The position numbers and the translations under genes are program-made. A DNA stretch of 64,000 bases, taken from NCBI RefSeq assembly GCF_014651035.1, contig NZ_BMWC01000011.1, positions 1 through 64,000 of the forward strand, read 5' to 3'. Every line of letters begins with the position of its first letter. Position 1 is the stretch's first letter. This DNA is from Streptomyces lomondensis (lineage in GTDB: Bacteria; Actinomycetota; Actinomycetes; Streptomycetales; Streptomycetaceae). Shown in pieces: positions 24,601-32,129 of the stretch. The notes below the pieces were generated by a model. That model was not told the origin of the DNA and made no database searches. It saw nothing but the letters and a program-made list of their open reading frames with translations.

Positions 24601-26122
24601 ACATGGGCGAGGGGAGACCGGCGGGCGTGGCACCGCGGCCCGTCGGCGTCACGCCAAGCGCGCCGTTCCGGCGGCGCAGGCGGCAGAGACCGGGAGCGGT
24701 GACGTTCCCGCCTTGGACCGGAGCGGCCGACCGTATACGGGCGGGACCGGCGCGAGCAGGGTCTTCGTGTTGTCCCGGGACGGGCGACCTCTCATGCCCT
24801 GCCATCCCGCCCGTGCCCGTGAACTGTTACGCAAGGGCCGGGCTGTGGTCGTCCGGCAGGTGCCCTTCGTGATCCGTCTGAAGGACCGCACGCACGACGA
24901 GTCGGAAGTCGAAGGGGTGCAGTTGCGCATCGATCCCGGCTCCAAGGGCACCGGCCTCGTCCTCACCGATGAGAAGAAGGAGTCCGGCGACCAGGGCGCC
25001 GTCATCACCGTCCGGCGTGGCCTGGTCTCCGTCGAGCTGCGGCACCGCGGCGACCAGATCCGCGCCGGTATGCGTCAACGCGCCGGGTACCGACGCCGTA
25101 GACGCAGCGCGAACCTCCGCTACCGGGCAGGGCGGTCGGACAACCGGGCTCGCCGAGCAGGCTGGCTGCCTCCGTCCGTTCGCCATCGCGTCGATACGAC
25201 CTTCTCGCTGGCCGACCGACTGTGCCGCTGTGCGCCCGTGACGGAGATCCACGTGGAACACGTCGCCTTCGACACGCACTCACTGAGCGCGGGCAGGCTG
25301 CTCAAAGGAACCGAACACCAACGAGGTCCTTTGGCTGGAACCAGCGTCCGAGATCATCTGCGTGTCACATGGGACGGTTCGTGTGCCTACTGCGGCGTGT
25401 CCGGCGTGCCCTTGAACGTCGAACATGTCAGGCCCCGCAGTCGAGGAGGGTCAGACCGGATCTCCAACCTTGTTCTGGCCTGCTCTCCGTGCAACAAGGC
25501 CAAGGGCAGCAAGCCGGTCGAGGCCTTCCTGGCGGATAGCGCCGACCGTCTTACGGCGATCCTTACCCAGGTCAGGGCACCACTCGACGACGCCGCCTCC
25601 ATGAACGCCACCCGCTGGCAACTCACGGACGCGCTGTCCGCCCTCGGCAAGCCCGTGCACACCTGGTCCGGCAGCCTTACCAAGGCAAACCGCGTCGCCA
25701 TGGGCTTGGACAAGACACACACCCTGGATGCCCTCTGCGTCGGGCCTCTTGATCACGCGGTCGGCGACCGGATCGTGAGGTTCCCCCAGCATGTGCTGAC
25801 GGCCCGAGCCACTGGCCGAGGTTCTTACGCCCGTACCACTCCGGACAGATACGGGTTTCCCCGTCTGCTGAGGACTCGAGCCAAACGGCACTTCGGATAC
25901 GTCACCGGAGACCTGGTGCGTGCGGTCGTGCCTGGCGGCAAGTGGGCGGGGACATGGACCGGGAGGGTCTCCGTCCGCGCCAGGGGCCAGCACAGCCTCT
26001 CTACGCCCCGGGGCCGGATCAACGTCTCCCACCGGAATCTGCGACTGCTTCAGCGGGGTGACGGATACGGCTGGGCCATGCGGCCCGAATCGCCACAGTC
26101 ACCCTCTCCGAAAATGGGTTGA
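24455..26122 (+). CDS. iscB: IscB-type RNA-guided HNH/RuvC endonuclease
   Basis: 555 aa from ATG 24455 (GGAGG nine bases upstream). Residues 1-100 are low-complexity and unlike IscB. The core then runs: PLMP domain (VFVLSRDGRPLMPCHPARAR, P112-P115), RuvC-I RIDPGSKGTGL (D160), arginine-rich bridge helix GYRRRRRSANLRYR (211-224), RuvC-II EIHVEHVAFD (E268), HNH with zinc Cys pairs C310/C313 and C343/C346 and catalytic H324 (NVEHVRPRSRGGSD), and RuvC-III KTHTLDALCVG (H422, D425). All catalytic residues are intact. A GTG at 24767 begins right at the IscB core and may be the true start, leaving the upstream part as omega-RNA. GC content is visibly lower than in the neighbouring genes, and there is no transposase nearby: a transferred, transposon-derived nuclease. 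Confidence 0.88.
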   Translation: MTTFPVGEQTHQAVLPQQPALESVGADTPGSRDETAHGHSAAVRGTGREHGRGETGGRGTAARRRHAKRAVPAAQAAETGSGDVPALDRSGRPYTGGTGASRVFVLSRDGRPLMPCHPARARELLRKGRAVVVRQVPFVIRLKDRTHDESEVEGVQLRIDPGSKGTGLVLTDEKKESGDQGAVITVRRGLVSVELRHRGDQIRAGMRQRAGYRRRRRSANLRYRAGRSDNRARRAGWLPPSVRHRVDTTFSLADRLCRCAPVTEIHVEHVAFDTHSLSAGRLLKGTEHQRGPLAGTSVRDHLRVTWDGSCAYCGVSGVPLNVEHVRPRSRGGSDRISNLVLACSPCNKAKGSKPVEAFLADSADRLTAILTQVRAPLDDAASMNATRWQLTDALSALGKPVHTWSGSLTKANRVAMGLDKTHTLDALCVGPLDHAVGDRIVRFPQHVLTARATGRGSYARTTPDRYGFPRLLRTRAKRHFGYVTGDLVRAVVPGGKWAGTWTGRVSVRARGQHSLSTPRGRINVSHRNLRLLQRGDGYGWAMRPESPQSPSPKMG

Positions 26123-26147
26123 GCGGCGACCGAGCAGTTCTTAGTGT
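26119..26147 (+). promoter_or_regulatory. promoter of HIT gene leader (overlaps iscB stop)
   Basis: -35 TTGAGC (26119-26124), a 17-bp spacer, and -10 TAGTGT (26142-26147). The -35 shares bases with the iscB stop codon (26120-26122). An AGTGTG-TGGGT-CACACT palindrome (26143-26159) covers the -10 and likely start site, so a repressor could act here. Confidence 0.6.
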
Positions 26148-26160
26148 GTGGGTCACACTG

Positions 26161-26175
26161 GAAAGGAGGTGATCC
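26161..26175 (+). promoter_or_regulatory. extended 15-nt Shine-Dalgarno sequence
   Basis: GAAAGGAGGTGATCC is fully complementary to the 3' end of Streptomyces 16S rRNA (GGATCACCTCCTTTC). It precedes the 12-codon ORF at 26181. Typical ribosome binding sites here match only 4-7 nt. Confidence 0.6.
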
Positions 26176-26180
26176 GGCAG

Positions 26181-26219
26181 ATGTATGAATCCCGGACGCG
26201 TGAGGTGGCTGCGGGCTAG
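26181..26219 (+). CDS. 12-codon leader ORF (MYESRTREVAAG)
   Basis: ATG at 26181 to TAG at 26217-26219, starting five nt after the 15-nt Shine-Dalgarno match and about 27 nt from the predicted transcription start. Two Arg codons (CGG, CGT) lie in the peptide. Its position before a large hairpin and the HIT gene suggests a translated attenuator leader rather than a functional peptide (inference). Confidence 0.4.
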   Translation: MYESRTREVAAG

Positions 26220-26300
26220 CGGCCCGACACCACACTCAGTGCGGTGCCGGACCAGCACGTGAGCGAAACGTGCAGCCGGCCCAATCTCAGGCAGTCACCC

Positions 26301-26361
26301 GACCCGCGAGTCGCCGGTACGTCCGGCCGGCTCCTCCTAGGAGGACCCAGACTCGCGGGTC
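26301..26361 (+). promoter_or_regulatory. attenuator-like hairpin in HIT gene leader
   Basis: A perfect 12-bp stem (GACCCGCGAGTC at 26301-26312, GACTCGCGGGTC at 26350-26361) encloses GCCGG/CCGGC (26313-26327) and the 14-bp palindrome TCCTCCTAGGAGGA (26332-26345), which carries both an SD and an anti-SD sequence. It lies 22 bp before the HIT start codon. Confidence 0.5.
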
Positions 26362-26383
26362 GTCTGCGTTTCGGGGGGCGATC

Positions 26384-26890
26384 GTGACGGGTGCGTGGCG
26401 CACCGACCGGGTCGGCAGTGCCCTGCGGGGCGAGAATCCGGCCGTCATGCGGAGACTGGACGCCGGGTTCGCGGCGATCGGTGATACGCAGTTCCTGCCC
26501 GGCTACTCGGTGCTGCTGACCGATGATCCGGCGGTGGAGCGGCTGTCGGAGCTGCCGCGGGGCAGGCGGCTGGCGTTCCTGAGCGACATGGACCTGCTCG
26601 GGGAAGCGGTGGAGCGGGCCTGCCGGCGGGTGGAGCCGGGGTTTCGGCGGGTCAATCTGGAGATCCTGGGGAACACCGACGGGTTCCTGCACGCGCATGT
26701 GTGGCCGCGGTACGCATGGGAGCCCGAGGATCTCGTACGGCGGCCCGTGTGGCTCTATCCGCGGGAGATGTGGAGTGAGGAGCGGTACGCGCTCGGGCCG
26801 CGGCACGACCCGCTGCGGGAGGCTGTCGGTGAGGAGCTGGACCGGCTCGCGGGGCGGGACAGGCGGACGGCCCCACCCGGAGCCGGGTGA
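26384..26890 (+). CDS. HIT-family protein (diadenosine tetraphosphate hydrolase-like)
   Basis: 168 aa. The HIT-like motif is FLHAHVWPRYAWEP: two His of the H-x-H-x-H triad are present, including the expected nucleophile, but the third position is Trp. Other family segments are AIGDTQFLPGYSVLLTDDP and LSDMDLLGEAVERACRR. It probably hydrolyses a nucleotide phosphoanhydride or is a GrpB/HIT hybrid of unknown substrate. GTG at 26384 follows GGGGGG by five bases. It is preceded by a 230-nt leader with a strong ribosome site and hairpin. Its 3' end folds into a hairpin (26870-26905) shared with the convergent citrate synthase gene. Confidence 0.8.
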   Translation: MTGAWRTDRVGSALRGENPAVMRRLDAGFAAIGDTQFLPGYSVLLTDDPAVERLSELPRGRRLAFLSDMDLLGEAVERACRRVEPGFRRVNLEILGNTDGFLHAHVWPRYAWEPEDLVRRPVWLYPREMWSEERYALGPRHDPLREAVGEELDRLAGRDRRTAPPGAG

Positions 26891-26905
26891 GGCCGTGGGT
26901 GGGGC
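26870..26905. terminator. hairpin between convergent HIT and citrate synthase genes
   Basis: The arms GCCCCACCC (26870-26878) and GGGTGGGGC (26897-26905) enclose a second small stem. It lies across the HIT stop codon and just beyond the citrate synthase stop, so it could serve both directions. Confidence 0.5.
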
Positions 26906-26908
26906 GGG

Positions 26909-28009
26909 TCAGTGGGCGATGTCCTCGTAGCCCTCGATCTCGCGGGGGTCGCGGGTGCCCGGGCCGACGTAGCGGGCCGAGGGGCGGACCAGGCGGCCCG
27001 TGCGCTTCTGCTCCAGGATGTGGGCGGACCAGCCGGCCGTGCGGGCGCAGGTGAACATGGACGTGAACATGTGGGCCGGGACCTCGGCGAAGTCCAGGAC
27101 GATGGCCGCCCAGAACTCGACGTTCGTCGCGAGGACGCGGTCGGGGCGGCGGGCGTGGAGTTCCGCCAGGGCCGCCTTCTCCAGGGCCTCGGCGACCTCG
27201 AAGCGGGGGGCGCCCAGTTCGCGGGCGGTGCGGCGCAGGACCCTGGCCCTGGGGTCTTCGGCGCGGTAGACGCGGTGGCCGAAGCCCATGAGGCGCTCGC
27301 CCTTGTCGAGGGTCTGCTTGACGTAGGCCTCGGCGTCGCCCGTGCGCTCGATCTCCTCGATCATGTGGAGGACCCGCGAGGGGGCGCCGCCGTGCAGCGG
27401 GCCGGACATCGCGCCCACGGCGCCGGACAGTGCCGCGGCCACGTCCGCGCCCGTCGACGCGATGACCCGCGCCGTGAACGTGGACGCGTTCATGCCGTGT
27501 TCCGCAGCACTAGTCCAGTACGCGTCCACCGCCGCCACGTGCTTGGGGTCCGGCTCGCCCCGCCAGCGGATCATGAAGCGTTCGACGACGGACTGCGCCT
27601 TGTCGATCTCGCGCTGCGGGACCATCGGCAGGCCCTGGCCGCGGGCCGACTGGGCGACGTACGACAACGCCATGACGGCCGCGCGGGCGAGGTCCTCGCG
27701 AGCCTGCTCGGCATCGATGTCCAGGAGGGGTTTCAGGCCCCAGACCGGGGCCAGCATGGCCAGCGCGGACTGCACGTCGACGCGGATGTCGCCGGAGTGC
27801 ACGGGGATGGGGAACGGCTCGGCGGGCGGCAGGCCGGGGTTGAAGGCACCGTCGACGAGCAGGCCCCAGACATTGCCGAAGGAGACATGTCCGACGAGGT
27901 CCTCGATGTCGACGCCCCGGTACCGGAGTGCGCCGCCCTCCTTATCCGGTTCGGCGATCTCCGTCTCGAACGCGACGACTCCCTCGAGCCCGGGTACGAA
28001 GTCGGACAT
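26909..28009 (-). CDS. citrate synthase (type II-like, 2-methylcitrate synthase family)
   Basis: 366 aa. The substrate and CoA segments are intact: EHGMNASTFTARVIASTGAD, GPLHGGAPSRVLHMIEE (catalytic His), GFGHRVYRAEDPRARVL, and the C-terminal TNVEFWAAIVLD with the catalytic Asp. It condenses acetyl-CoA (or propionyl-CoA) with oxaloacetate in the cytoplasm. From memory this is the SCO4388-type second citrate synthase next to pdxH in streptomycetes. ATG at 28009; divergent from pdxH across 282 bp. Confidence 0.9.
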   Translation of the reverse strand: MSDFVPGLEGVVAFETEIAEPDKEGGALRYRGVDIEDLVGHVSFGNVWGLLVDGAFNPGLPPAEPFPIPVHSGDIRVDVQSALAMLAPVWGLKPLLDIDAEQAREDLARAAVMALSYVAQSARGQGLPMVPQREIDKAQSVVERFMIRWRGEPDPKHVAAVDAYWTSAAEHGMNASTFTARVIASTGADVAAALSGAVGAMSGPLHGGAPSRVLHMIEEIERTGDAEAYVKQTLDKGERLMGFGHRVYRAEDPRARVLRRTARELGAPRFEVAEALEKAALAELHARRPDRVLATNVEFWAAIVLDFAEVPAHMFTSMFTCARTAGWSAHILEQKRTGRLVRPSARYVGPGTRDPREIEGYEDIAH

Positions 28010-28236
28010 CAGGCGGCTCCTCGTGATGTAAGTGACAGATGGTGTTGTGGGGTGTGCGGAAGAACCATGTGTCAGTCAGCTTGCGCAGCGGGCGGACGTC
28101 CGGTGGATCCACGGTCGTGTGCGGCGACTCGCGGTCCCGGCCGGTCTCCCCTGTGATGCCCCGTGCGGCTGGCGGTCACCCAACCGGAACGGCACGGAAA
28201 CGATATCCCCGAGTGCCATCCTTGGGGAGGGTTCAC

Positions 28237-28249
28237 GGCACTCAGTGCC
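28237..28249. promoter_or_regulatory. palindrome upstream of pdxH
   Basis: GGCACTCAGTGCC is a perfect 6-bp inverted repeat around one base, followed by a second half-site CACTCAGTG (28249-28257). It lies about 43 bp before the pdxH start, between divergent genes. Confidence 0.4.
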
Positions 28250-28291
28250 ACTCAGTGACGAAGGACACCGTCCATACGGCAAGATGACCGG

Positions 28292-28960
28292 GTGACCGAC
28301 CGCGACGCCGTCCCCTTCGATCTGGCCTCGATGCGCAAGCAGTACCGGGCCGAGGGGCTCTCCGAGAACGAGCTGGCCGCCACCCCCGTCGAGCAGTTCG
28401 CGCGCTGGTTCAAACAGGCCGCGACGGACGGCGGGCTGTTCGAGCCGAACGCCATGATCGTCTCGACGGCCGACGCCGAGGGCCGGCCCAGCGCCCGTAC
28501 GGTGCTGCTGAAGCACTTCGACGAGCAGGGGTTCGTCTTCTACACGAACTACGACTCCCGCAAGGCGCGCGACCTGGCGGAGAACCCCTACGTCTCACTG
28601 CTGTTCCCCTGGCACCCGATGGCCCGGCAGGTCATCGTGACCGGGCTCGCGCGGCGCACCGGGCGGGACGAGACGGCGGCGTACTTCCGGACCCGGCCGC
28701 ACGGCTCCCAGCTGGGGGCGTGGGCCAGCGCCCAGTCGTCGGTGGTCTCCACGCGTGCCGACATCGACGGGGCGTACGCCGAGCTGGCCGCCCGCTACCC
28801 CGAGGGCGAGCAGGTGCCGGTGCCGCCGAACTGGGGCGGTTTCCGCGTGGCGCCGCAGACGGTGGAGTTCTGGCAGGGCCGCGAGAACCGGCTGCACGAC
28901 CGGTTGCGGTACGTGGAGCAGGCCGACGGGAGCTGGCGGGTGGAGCGGCTCAGCCCCTGA
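28292..28960 (+). CDS. pdxH: pyridoxamine 5'-phosphate oxidase
   Basis: 222 aa, full-length. The FMN/PLP-binding segments are GRPSARTVLLKHFDEQGFVF, YTNYDSRKARDLAENPYVSL, FPWHPMARQVIVTG and the C-terminal GRENRLHDRLRYVEQADGSW. It oxidises pyridoxamine/pyridoxine 5'-phosphate to PLP with O2 in the cytoplasm. GTG at 28292 is the only start consistent with family length. Divergent from citrate synthase; convergent with the TetR gene 12 bp downstream. Confidence 0.96.
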   Translation: MTDRDAVPFDLASMRKQYRAEGLSENELAATPVEQFARWFKQAATDGGLFEPNAMIVSTADAEGRPSARTVLLKHFDEQGFVFYTNYDSRKARDLAENPYVSLLFPWHPMARQVIVTGLARRTGRDETAAYFRTRPHGSQLGAWASAQSSVVSTRADIDGAYAELAARYPEGEQVPVPPNWGGFRVAPQTVEFWQGRENRLHDRLRYVEQADGSWRVERLSP

Positions 28961-28971
28961 GGGCCGGGGCG

Positions 28972-29583
28972 TCAGCCCAGCGCCTCGTCCAGCAACCCCG
29001 CCCACTGCGCCACCACCCGTTCCCGTCGTGCCGTGTCGTCCGTGAGGAGGTTGGCGAGGCCCAGGCCGCGGGCCATGTCGAGGAGGCCCTGGACCGTTTC
29101 GCGGACGCCGGGGACGGACTCGTCGGCGGACAGGAGGTCGACCGCGATGCGGTGGGTCTCGCGGCCGACGCGGGATTCGAGTTCGGTGACGCGGGAGCGG
29201 AGCTGGTCCTCGTTGGAGGCGGCGACCCAGAGGTGGAGGGCGGCGCGGAACAACGGGCCCGTGTAGAGGTCGACCAGGGCGGCGACGACCGCGTGGCGGT
29301 CTCCGGACGCGCCCTCGGGGAACAGGGCGCGCAGGGCCGTGGAGCGTTCCTCGGCGACGTACTCGACGGCCGCCGTGAACAGGTCCTCGCGGGTCGGGAA
29401 GTGGTGCTGGGCGGCACCGCGGGAGACGCCGGCGCGTTCGGCGACGACGGAGACGGTGGAGCCGGCCCAGCCGTGTTCGGCGAGGCAGGCCACGGCGGCT
29501 TCCAGGAGCCGCTGCCGGGTGGCCCGGCTGCGGTCCTGCTTGGGGACTCTCTCCGCACGGTCGACCGTGCTCACACCACCCAT
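28972..29583 (-). CDS. TetR/AcrR family transcriptional regulator
   Basis: 203 aa. The N-terminal helix-turn-helix is RQRLLEAAVACLAEHGWAGS then SVVAERAGVSRGAAQHHFPT (residues ~22-66), followed by a helical ligand domain. It is the last gene of the minus-strand acyl-CoA operon, overlapping the enoyl-CoA hydratase stop, so it probably represses that operon in response to a pathway acyl-CoA (inference). ATG at 29583 is annotated; GTG at 29574, which gives a 4-nt stop overlap, is an equally good start. Confidence 0.9.
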   Translation of the reverse strand: MGGVSTVDRAERVPKQDRSRATRQRLLEAAVACLAEHGWAGSTVSVVAERAGVSRGAAQHHFPTREDLFTAAVEYVAEERSTALRALFPEGASGDRHAVVAALVDLYTGPLFRAALHLWVAASNEDQLRSRVTELESRVGRETHRIAVDLLSADESVPGVRETVQGLLDMARGLGLANLLTDDTARRERVVAQWAGLLDEALG

Positions 29584-30305
29584 GCCGGATCCCGTCGTTC
29601 GAGGAAGGCCGTCATCCCCTCGCGGGCCTGCGCGGAGGAGAACAGCCGGGCCGAGAGCGCGGTCAGGTCGGCCGCGTCCCGGTCGAAGGCTTCCAGCACC
29701 CTAGCCGTGAGCAGCCGTTTCGTCTCGGCCAGGGCGTCGGGGGCGGATCTGCGCAGGCCGTCGAGGATGGGGGCCAGGGCCGTGTCGACGTCGTCGGCGT
29801 GGGTGGTGAGCAGGCCTGTCGCGGTTGCCTCGGCGGCGTCGAAGAGTTCGCCGGTGAGGTAGTGGCGGGACAGGGCGCGTGCGTTCGTGCGGGGCAGGAG
29901 CGGCAGGGAGATGATCGCGGGGGCTACGCCGATGCGGACCTCCGTGAAGGCGAAGGTGGACTCGGTGGAGGCGGCGGCGATGTCGCTGGCGGCCAGGAGG
30001 CCGAGGCCGCCCGCGCGGACGTGGCCCGTCACCCGGGCGACGACCGGTTTGGGCAGTTCGATGATCTGGCGGAGCAGGGCGACCAGGGCCTCGGGGGGCG
30101 GGGGGTCCTTGAGGTCGGCGCCGGCGCTGAAGGTGGTGCCGGTGTGGGTGAGGACGACGGCCCGGACGGCGGTGTCCTCGCCGGCGTCCGTGAGTGCCTC
30201 GGCCAGTTCGGCGACCAGGGCCGCCGACAGGGCGTTGCGGTTGCGGGGCGAGTCGAGGGTCAGGGTTTCCACGGCACGCGCGCGCGTGCGGGCTACGAGG
30301 GTCAT
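29571..30305 (-). CDS. enoyl-CoA hydratase/isomerase family protein
   Basis: 244 aa, crotonase fold. The oxyanion-hole segment is TTFSAGADLKD (residues ~58-68), and the CoA-binding part is KPVVARVTGHVRAGGLGLLA. The second oxyanion motif reads HVRAGGLGL, as in isohexenylglutaconyl/methylglutaconyl-CoA hydratases. It probably hydrates the enoyl-CoA made by the dehydrogenase/carboxylase of this operon. ATG at 30305 overlaps the remnant ligase stop in ATGA, showing that the ligase was once a coupled gene. The C-terminus shares 13 bp with the TetR start. Confidence 0.9.
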   Translation of the reverse strand: MTLVARTRARAVETLTLDSPRNRNALSAALVAELAEALTDAGEDTAVRAVVLTHTGTTFSAGADLKDPPPPEALVALLRQIIELPKPVVARVTGHVRAGGLGLLAASDIAAASTESTFAFTEVRIGVAPAIISLPLLPRTNARALSRHYLTGELFDAAEATATGLLTTHADDVDTALAPILDGLRRSAPDALAETKRLLTARVLEAFDRDAADLTALSARLFSSAQAREGMTAFLERRDPAWVV

Positions 30306-30925
30306 GCGCGCTCCCTGAGCCGGCGGCGGAGGATCTTGCCGGAGGCGGCCCGGGGGACGCCGTCGATGAAGGTGACCTGCCGGATCCGCTTGTAGAGGGC
30401 GACGCGTTCGGAGAGGTACCCACGGCGACGGCTTGGTTTTCGCTGTGCCGCCATGCACCGGGCTCCCGAGGAAGCTCTTGTACTTGTTGACCTGCCCCCA
30501 CCGCGAGCGGCAGGAGACCGACCCTCACGGATCGGCCTTTCTGCTTCGACGCCAGTCGCTGCCCCGGTGGCGATCTGCCGGTGGGTGAGCATCACGCCCT
30601 TGGGGGTGCCGGTGGTCCCGGAGGGGTACGGGAGGGCGGCGGCGTCCTCGGCGGGGTCGATGGCGACCTGCGGCTCGGGGGCGGTGGTGGCCGGCATGTC
30701 GATCAGGGGGCGGTGGCCGGTCGCGCTGTCGCAGACGTCCTGCGCGGTGGCGAGCGGGTGCACGGTGGCACCGGCGCGCGTGGCGGCGTAGAAGGCGGTC
30801 GGGAAGGCGACGGTGTCGGGGCTGTGCAGGGCGAGGACGTCGCCGAACTCGGCGGCCCGGGCCAGGACGGCGTCGTGGATGGGGAGGTCGACGGGCGGGA
30901 CGTCTGCGTACTCGCTGCGGAACAT
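30302..30925 (-). pseudogene. AMP-dependent CoA ligase remnant (4-coumarate-CoA ligase-like), internally deleted
   Basis: An open frame of 207 codons, against ~510-530 for the family. It keeps an N-terminal piece (FPTAFYAATRAGATVHPLAT), the P-loop PYPSGTTGTPKGVMLTHRQI, and the C-terminal lysine motif FIDGVPRAASGKILRRRL, but the ~300 residues between are gone and replaced by unrelated sequence (REGRSPAARGGGRSTSTRAS). The A5, A7 and A8 motifs and the hinge are missing, so it cannot adenylate. The deletions kept the frame and the ATGA overlap with the next gene. Substrate activation in this operon must come from elsewhere. Confidence 0.82.
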
Positions 30926-30953
30926 GGCGGTTCCTCCTCGCGCGCGGGTCGTC

Positions 30954-32084
30954 TCAGTACGACTTGGGCAGGCCCAGGGTCTGGTGGGAGACGTAGTTGA
31001 GAATCATCTCCCGGCTGACCGGGGCGATCCGAGCCACGCGCGCGGCCGTTATCAGCGAGGCGAGTCCGTACTCGCGGGTGAGGCCGTTGCCGCCGAGGGT
31101 GTGCACGGCCTGGTCGACGGCCTTCACGCAGGCCTCCCCGGCGGCGTACTTGGCCATGTTGGCGGCCTCGCCGGCGCCCATGTCGTCGCCCGTGTCGTAC
31201 AGGTGGGCGGCCTTCTGCATCATCAGGCGGGCCAGTTCCAGGTCGATGTGCGCCTGGGCGAGGGGGTGGGCGATCGCCTGGTGGGCGCCGATGGGGGTGG
31301 TCCAGACGGTGCGGTCGCGGGCGTACGCGACGGCCTTGGCGAGGGCGTGGCGGCCCATGCCGATCGCGAAGGCGGCCGTCATGATGCGTTCGGGGTTGAG
31401 GCCGGCGAAGAGCTGCAGGAGTCCGGCGTCCTCGTCGCCGACGAGCGCGTCGGGGGGCAGGCGTACGTCGTCCAGGACCAGTTCGAACTGCTTCTCCACG
31501 GCGTGCAGTTCCATGTCGATGGGGTGGCGGGTGAAGCCGGGGGCGTCGCGCGGGACGATGAACAGGCAGGGCTTGAGGCGGCCGGTGCGGGCGTCTTCGG
31601 TGCGGCCGACGATGAGGGTCGCGTCCGCGATGTCGACGCCGGAGATGAAGACCTTGCGGCCGGTGAGGATCCAGTCGGCCCCATCGCGGTGAGCTGTGGT
31701 CGTGATGCGGTGTGAGTTGGAGCCGGCGTCGGGTTCGGTGATGCCGAAGGCCATGAGGCGGGTGCCGTCGGCCAGGCCGGGGAGCCAGTGTTGTTTCTGG
31801 GCGTCTGTGCCGAAGCGGGCTATCACCGTGCCGCAGATCGCCGGTGAGACCACCAGCATGAGGAGGGGGCAGCCCGCGGCGCCGAGTTCTTCGAGGACGA
31901 TGGAGAGTTCGGAGATGCCGCCGCCTCCACCGCCGTAGGCCTCCGGCAGGTTGACGCCGAGGTAGCCGAGCTTGGCCGCCTCGGACCAGAGTGCTTCGCG
32001 GTCGTAGGCGGGGCCGTGACGTTTGCCGAGGGCGGCGACGGCTGATCGGAGGGTCTTGTGCTCGTCGGTTTCGGTCGTGGGCAT
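30954..32084 (-). CDS. acyl-CoA dehydrogenase (citronellyl/isovaleryl-CoA type)
   Basis: 376 aa, complete: N-terminal helices, FAD segment MAFGITEPDAGSNSHRITTT, WILTGRKVFISGVDIADAT, catalytic region and the C-terminal HTLGGNGLTREYGLASLITA with ISREMILNYVSHQTLG-like end (VSREMILNYVSHQTLGLPKS). Context with a biotin carboxylase, carboxyltransferase and AtuA suggests dehydrogenation of a methyl-branched acyl-CoA. It follows biotin carboxylase with a copy of the dispersed repeat between, which overlaps the carboxylase stop. ATG at 32084. Confidence 0.92.
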   Translation of the reverse strand: MPTTETDEHKTLRSAVAALGKRHGPAYDREALWSEAAKLGYLGVNLPEAYGGGGGGISELSIVLEELGAAGCPLLMLVVSPAICGTVIARFGTDAQKQHWLPGLADGTRLMAFGITEPDAGSNSHRITTTAHRDGADWILTGRKVFISGVDIADATLIVGRTEDARTGRLKPCLFIVPRDAPGFTRHPIDMELHAVEKQFELVLDDVRLPPDALVGDEDAGLLQLFAGLNPERIMTAAFAIGMGRHALAKAVAYARDRTVWTTPIGAHQAIAHPLAQAHIDLELARLMMQKAAHLYDTGDDMGAGEAANMAKYAAGEACVKAVDQAVHTLGGNGLTREYGLASLITAARVARIAPVSREMILNYVSHQTLGLPKSY

Positions 32085-32106
32085 GTGGCTCCTTCGTTGT
32101 GGCTGG

Positions 32107-32129
32107 TCGCGCAGTTCCCCGCGCCCCTT
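32107..32129 (-). repeat. dispersed 3'-end element, copy 4 (inverted)
   Basis: Reverse-complement copy that overlaps the biotin carboxylase stop codon (32128-32130) and lies 22 bp before the acyl-CoA dehydrogenase ATG, inside an operon rather than at its end. Confidence 0.75.

Noticed and set aside
24188..26122. Complete IS200/IS605 element with transposase around IscB
   Set aside because: No TnpA-like gene or clear terminal hairpins were found within about 2 kb on either side; the element boundaries cannot be drawn from this sequence alone.
26301..26361. T-box riboswitch in the HIT gene leader
   Set aside because: The T-box core sequence and a specifier loop are not visible, and the downstream gene is not an aminoacyl-tRNA synthetase. 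The hairpin fits general attenuation better.
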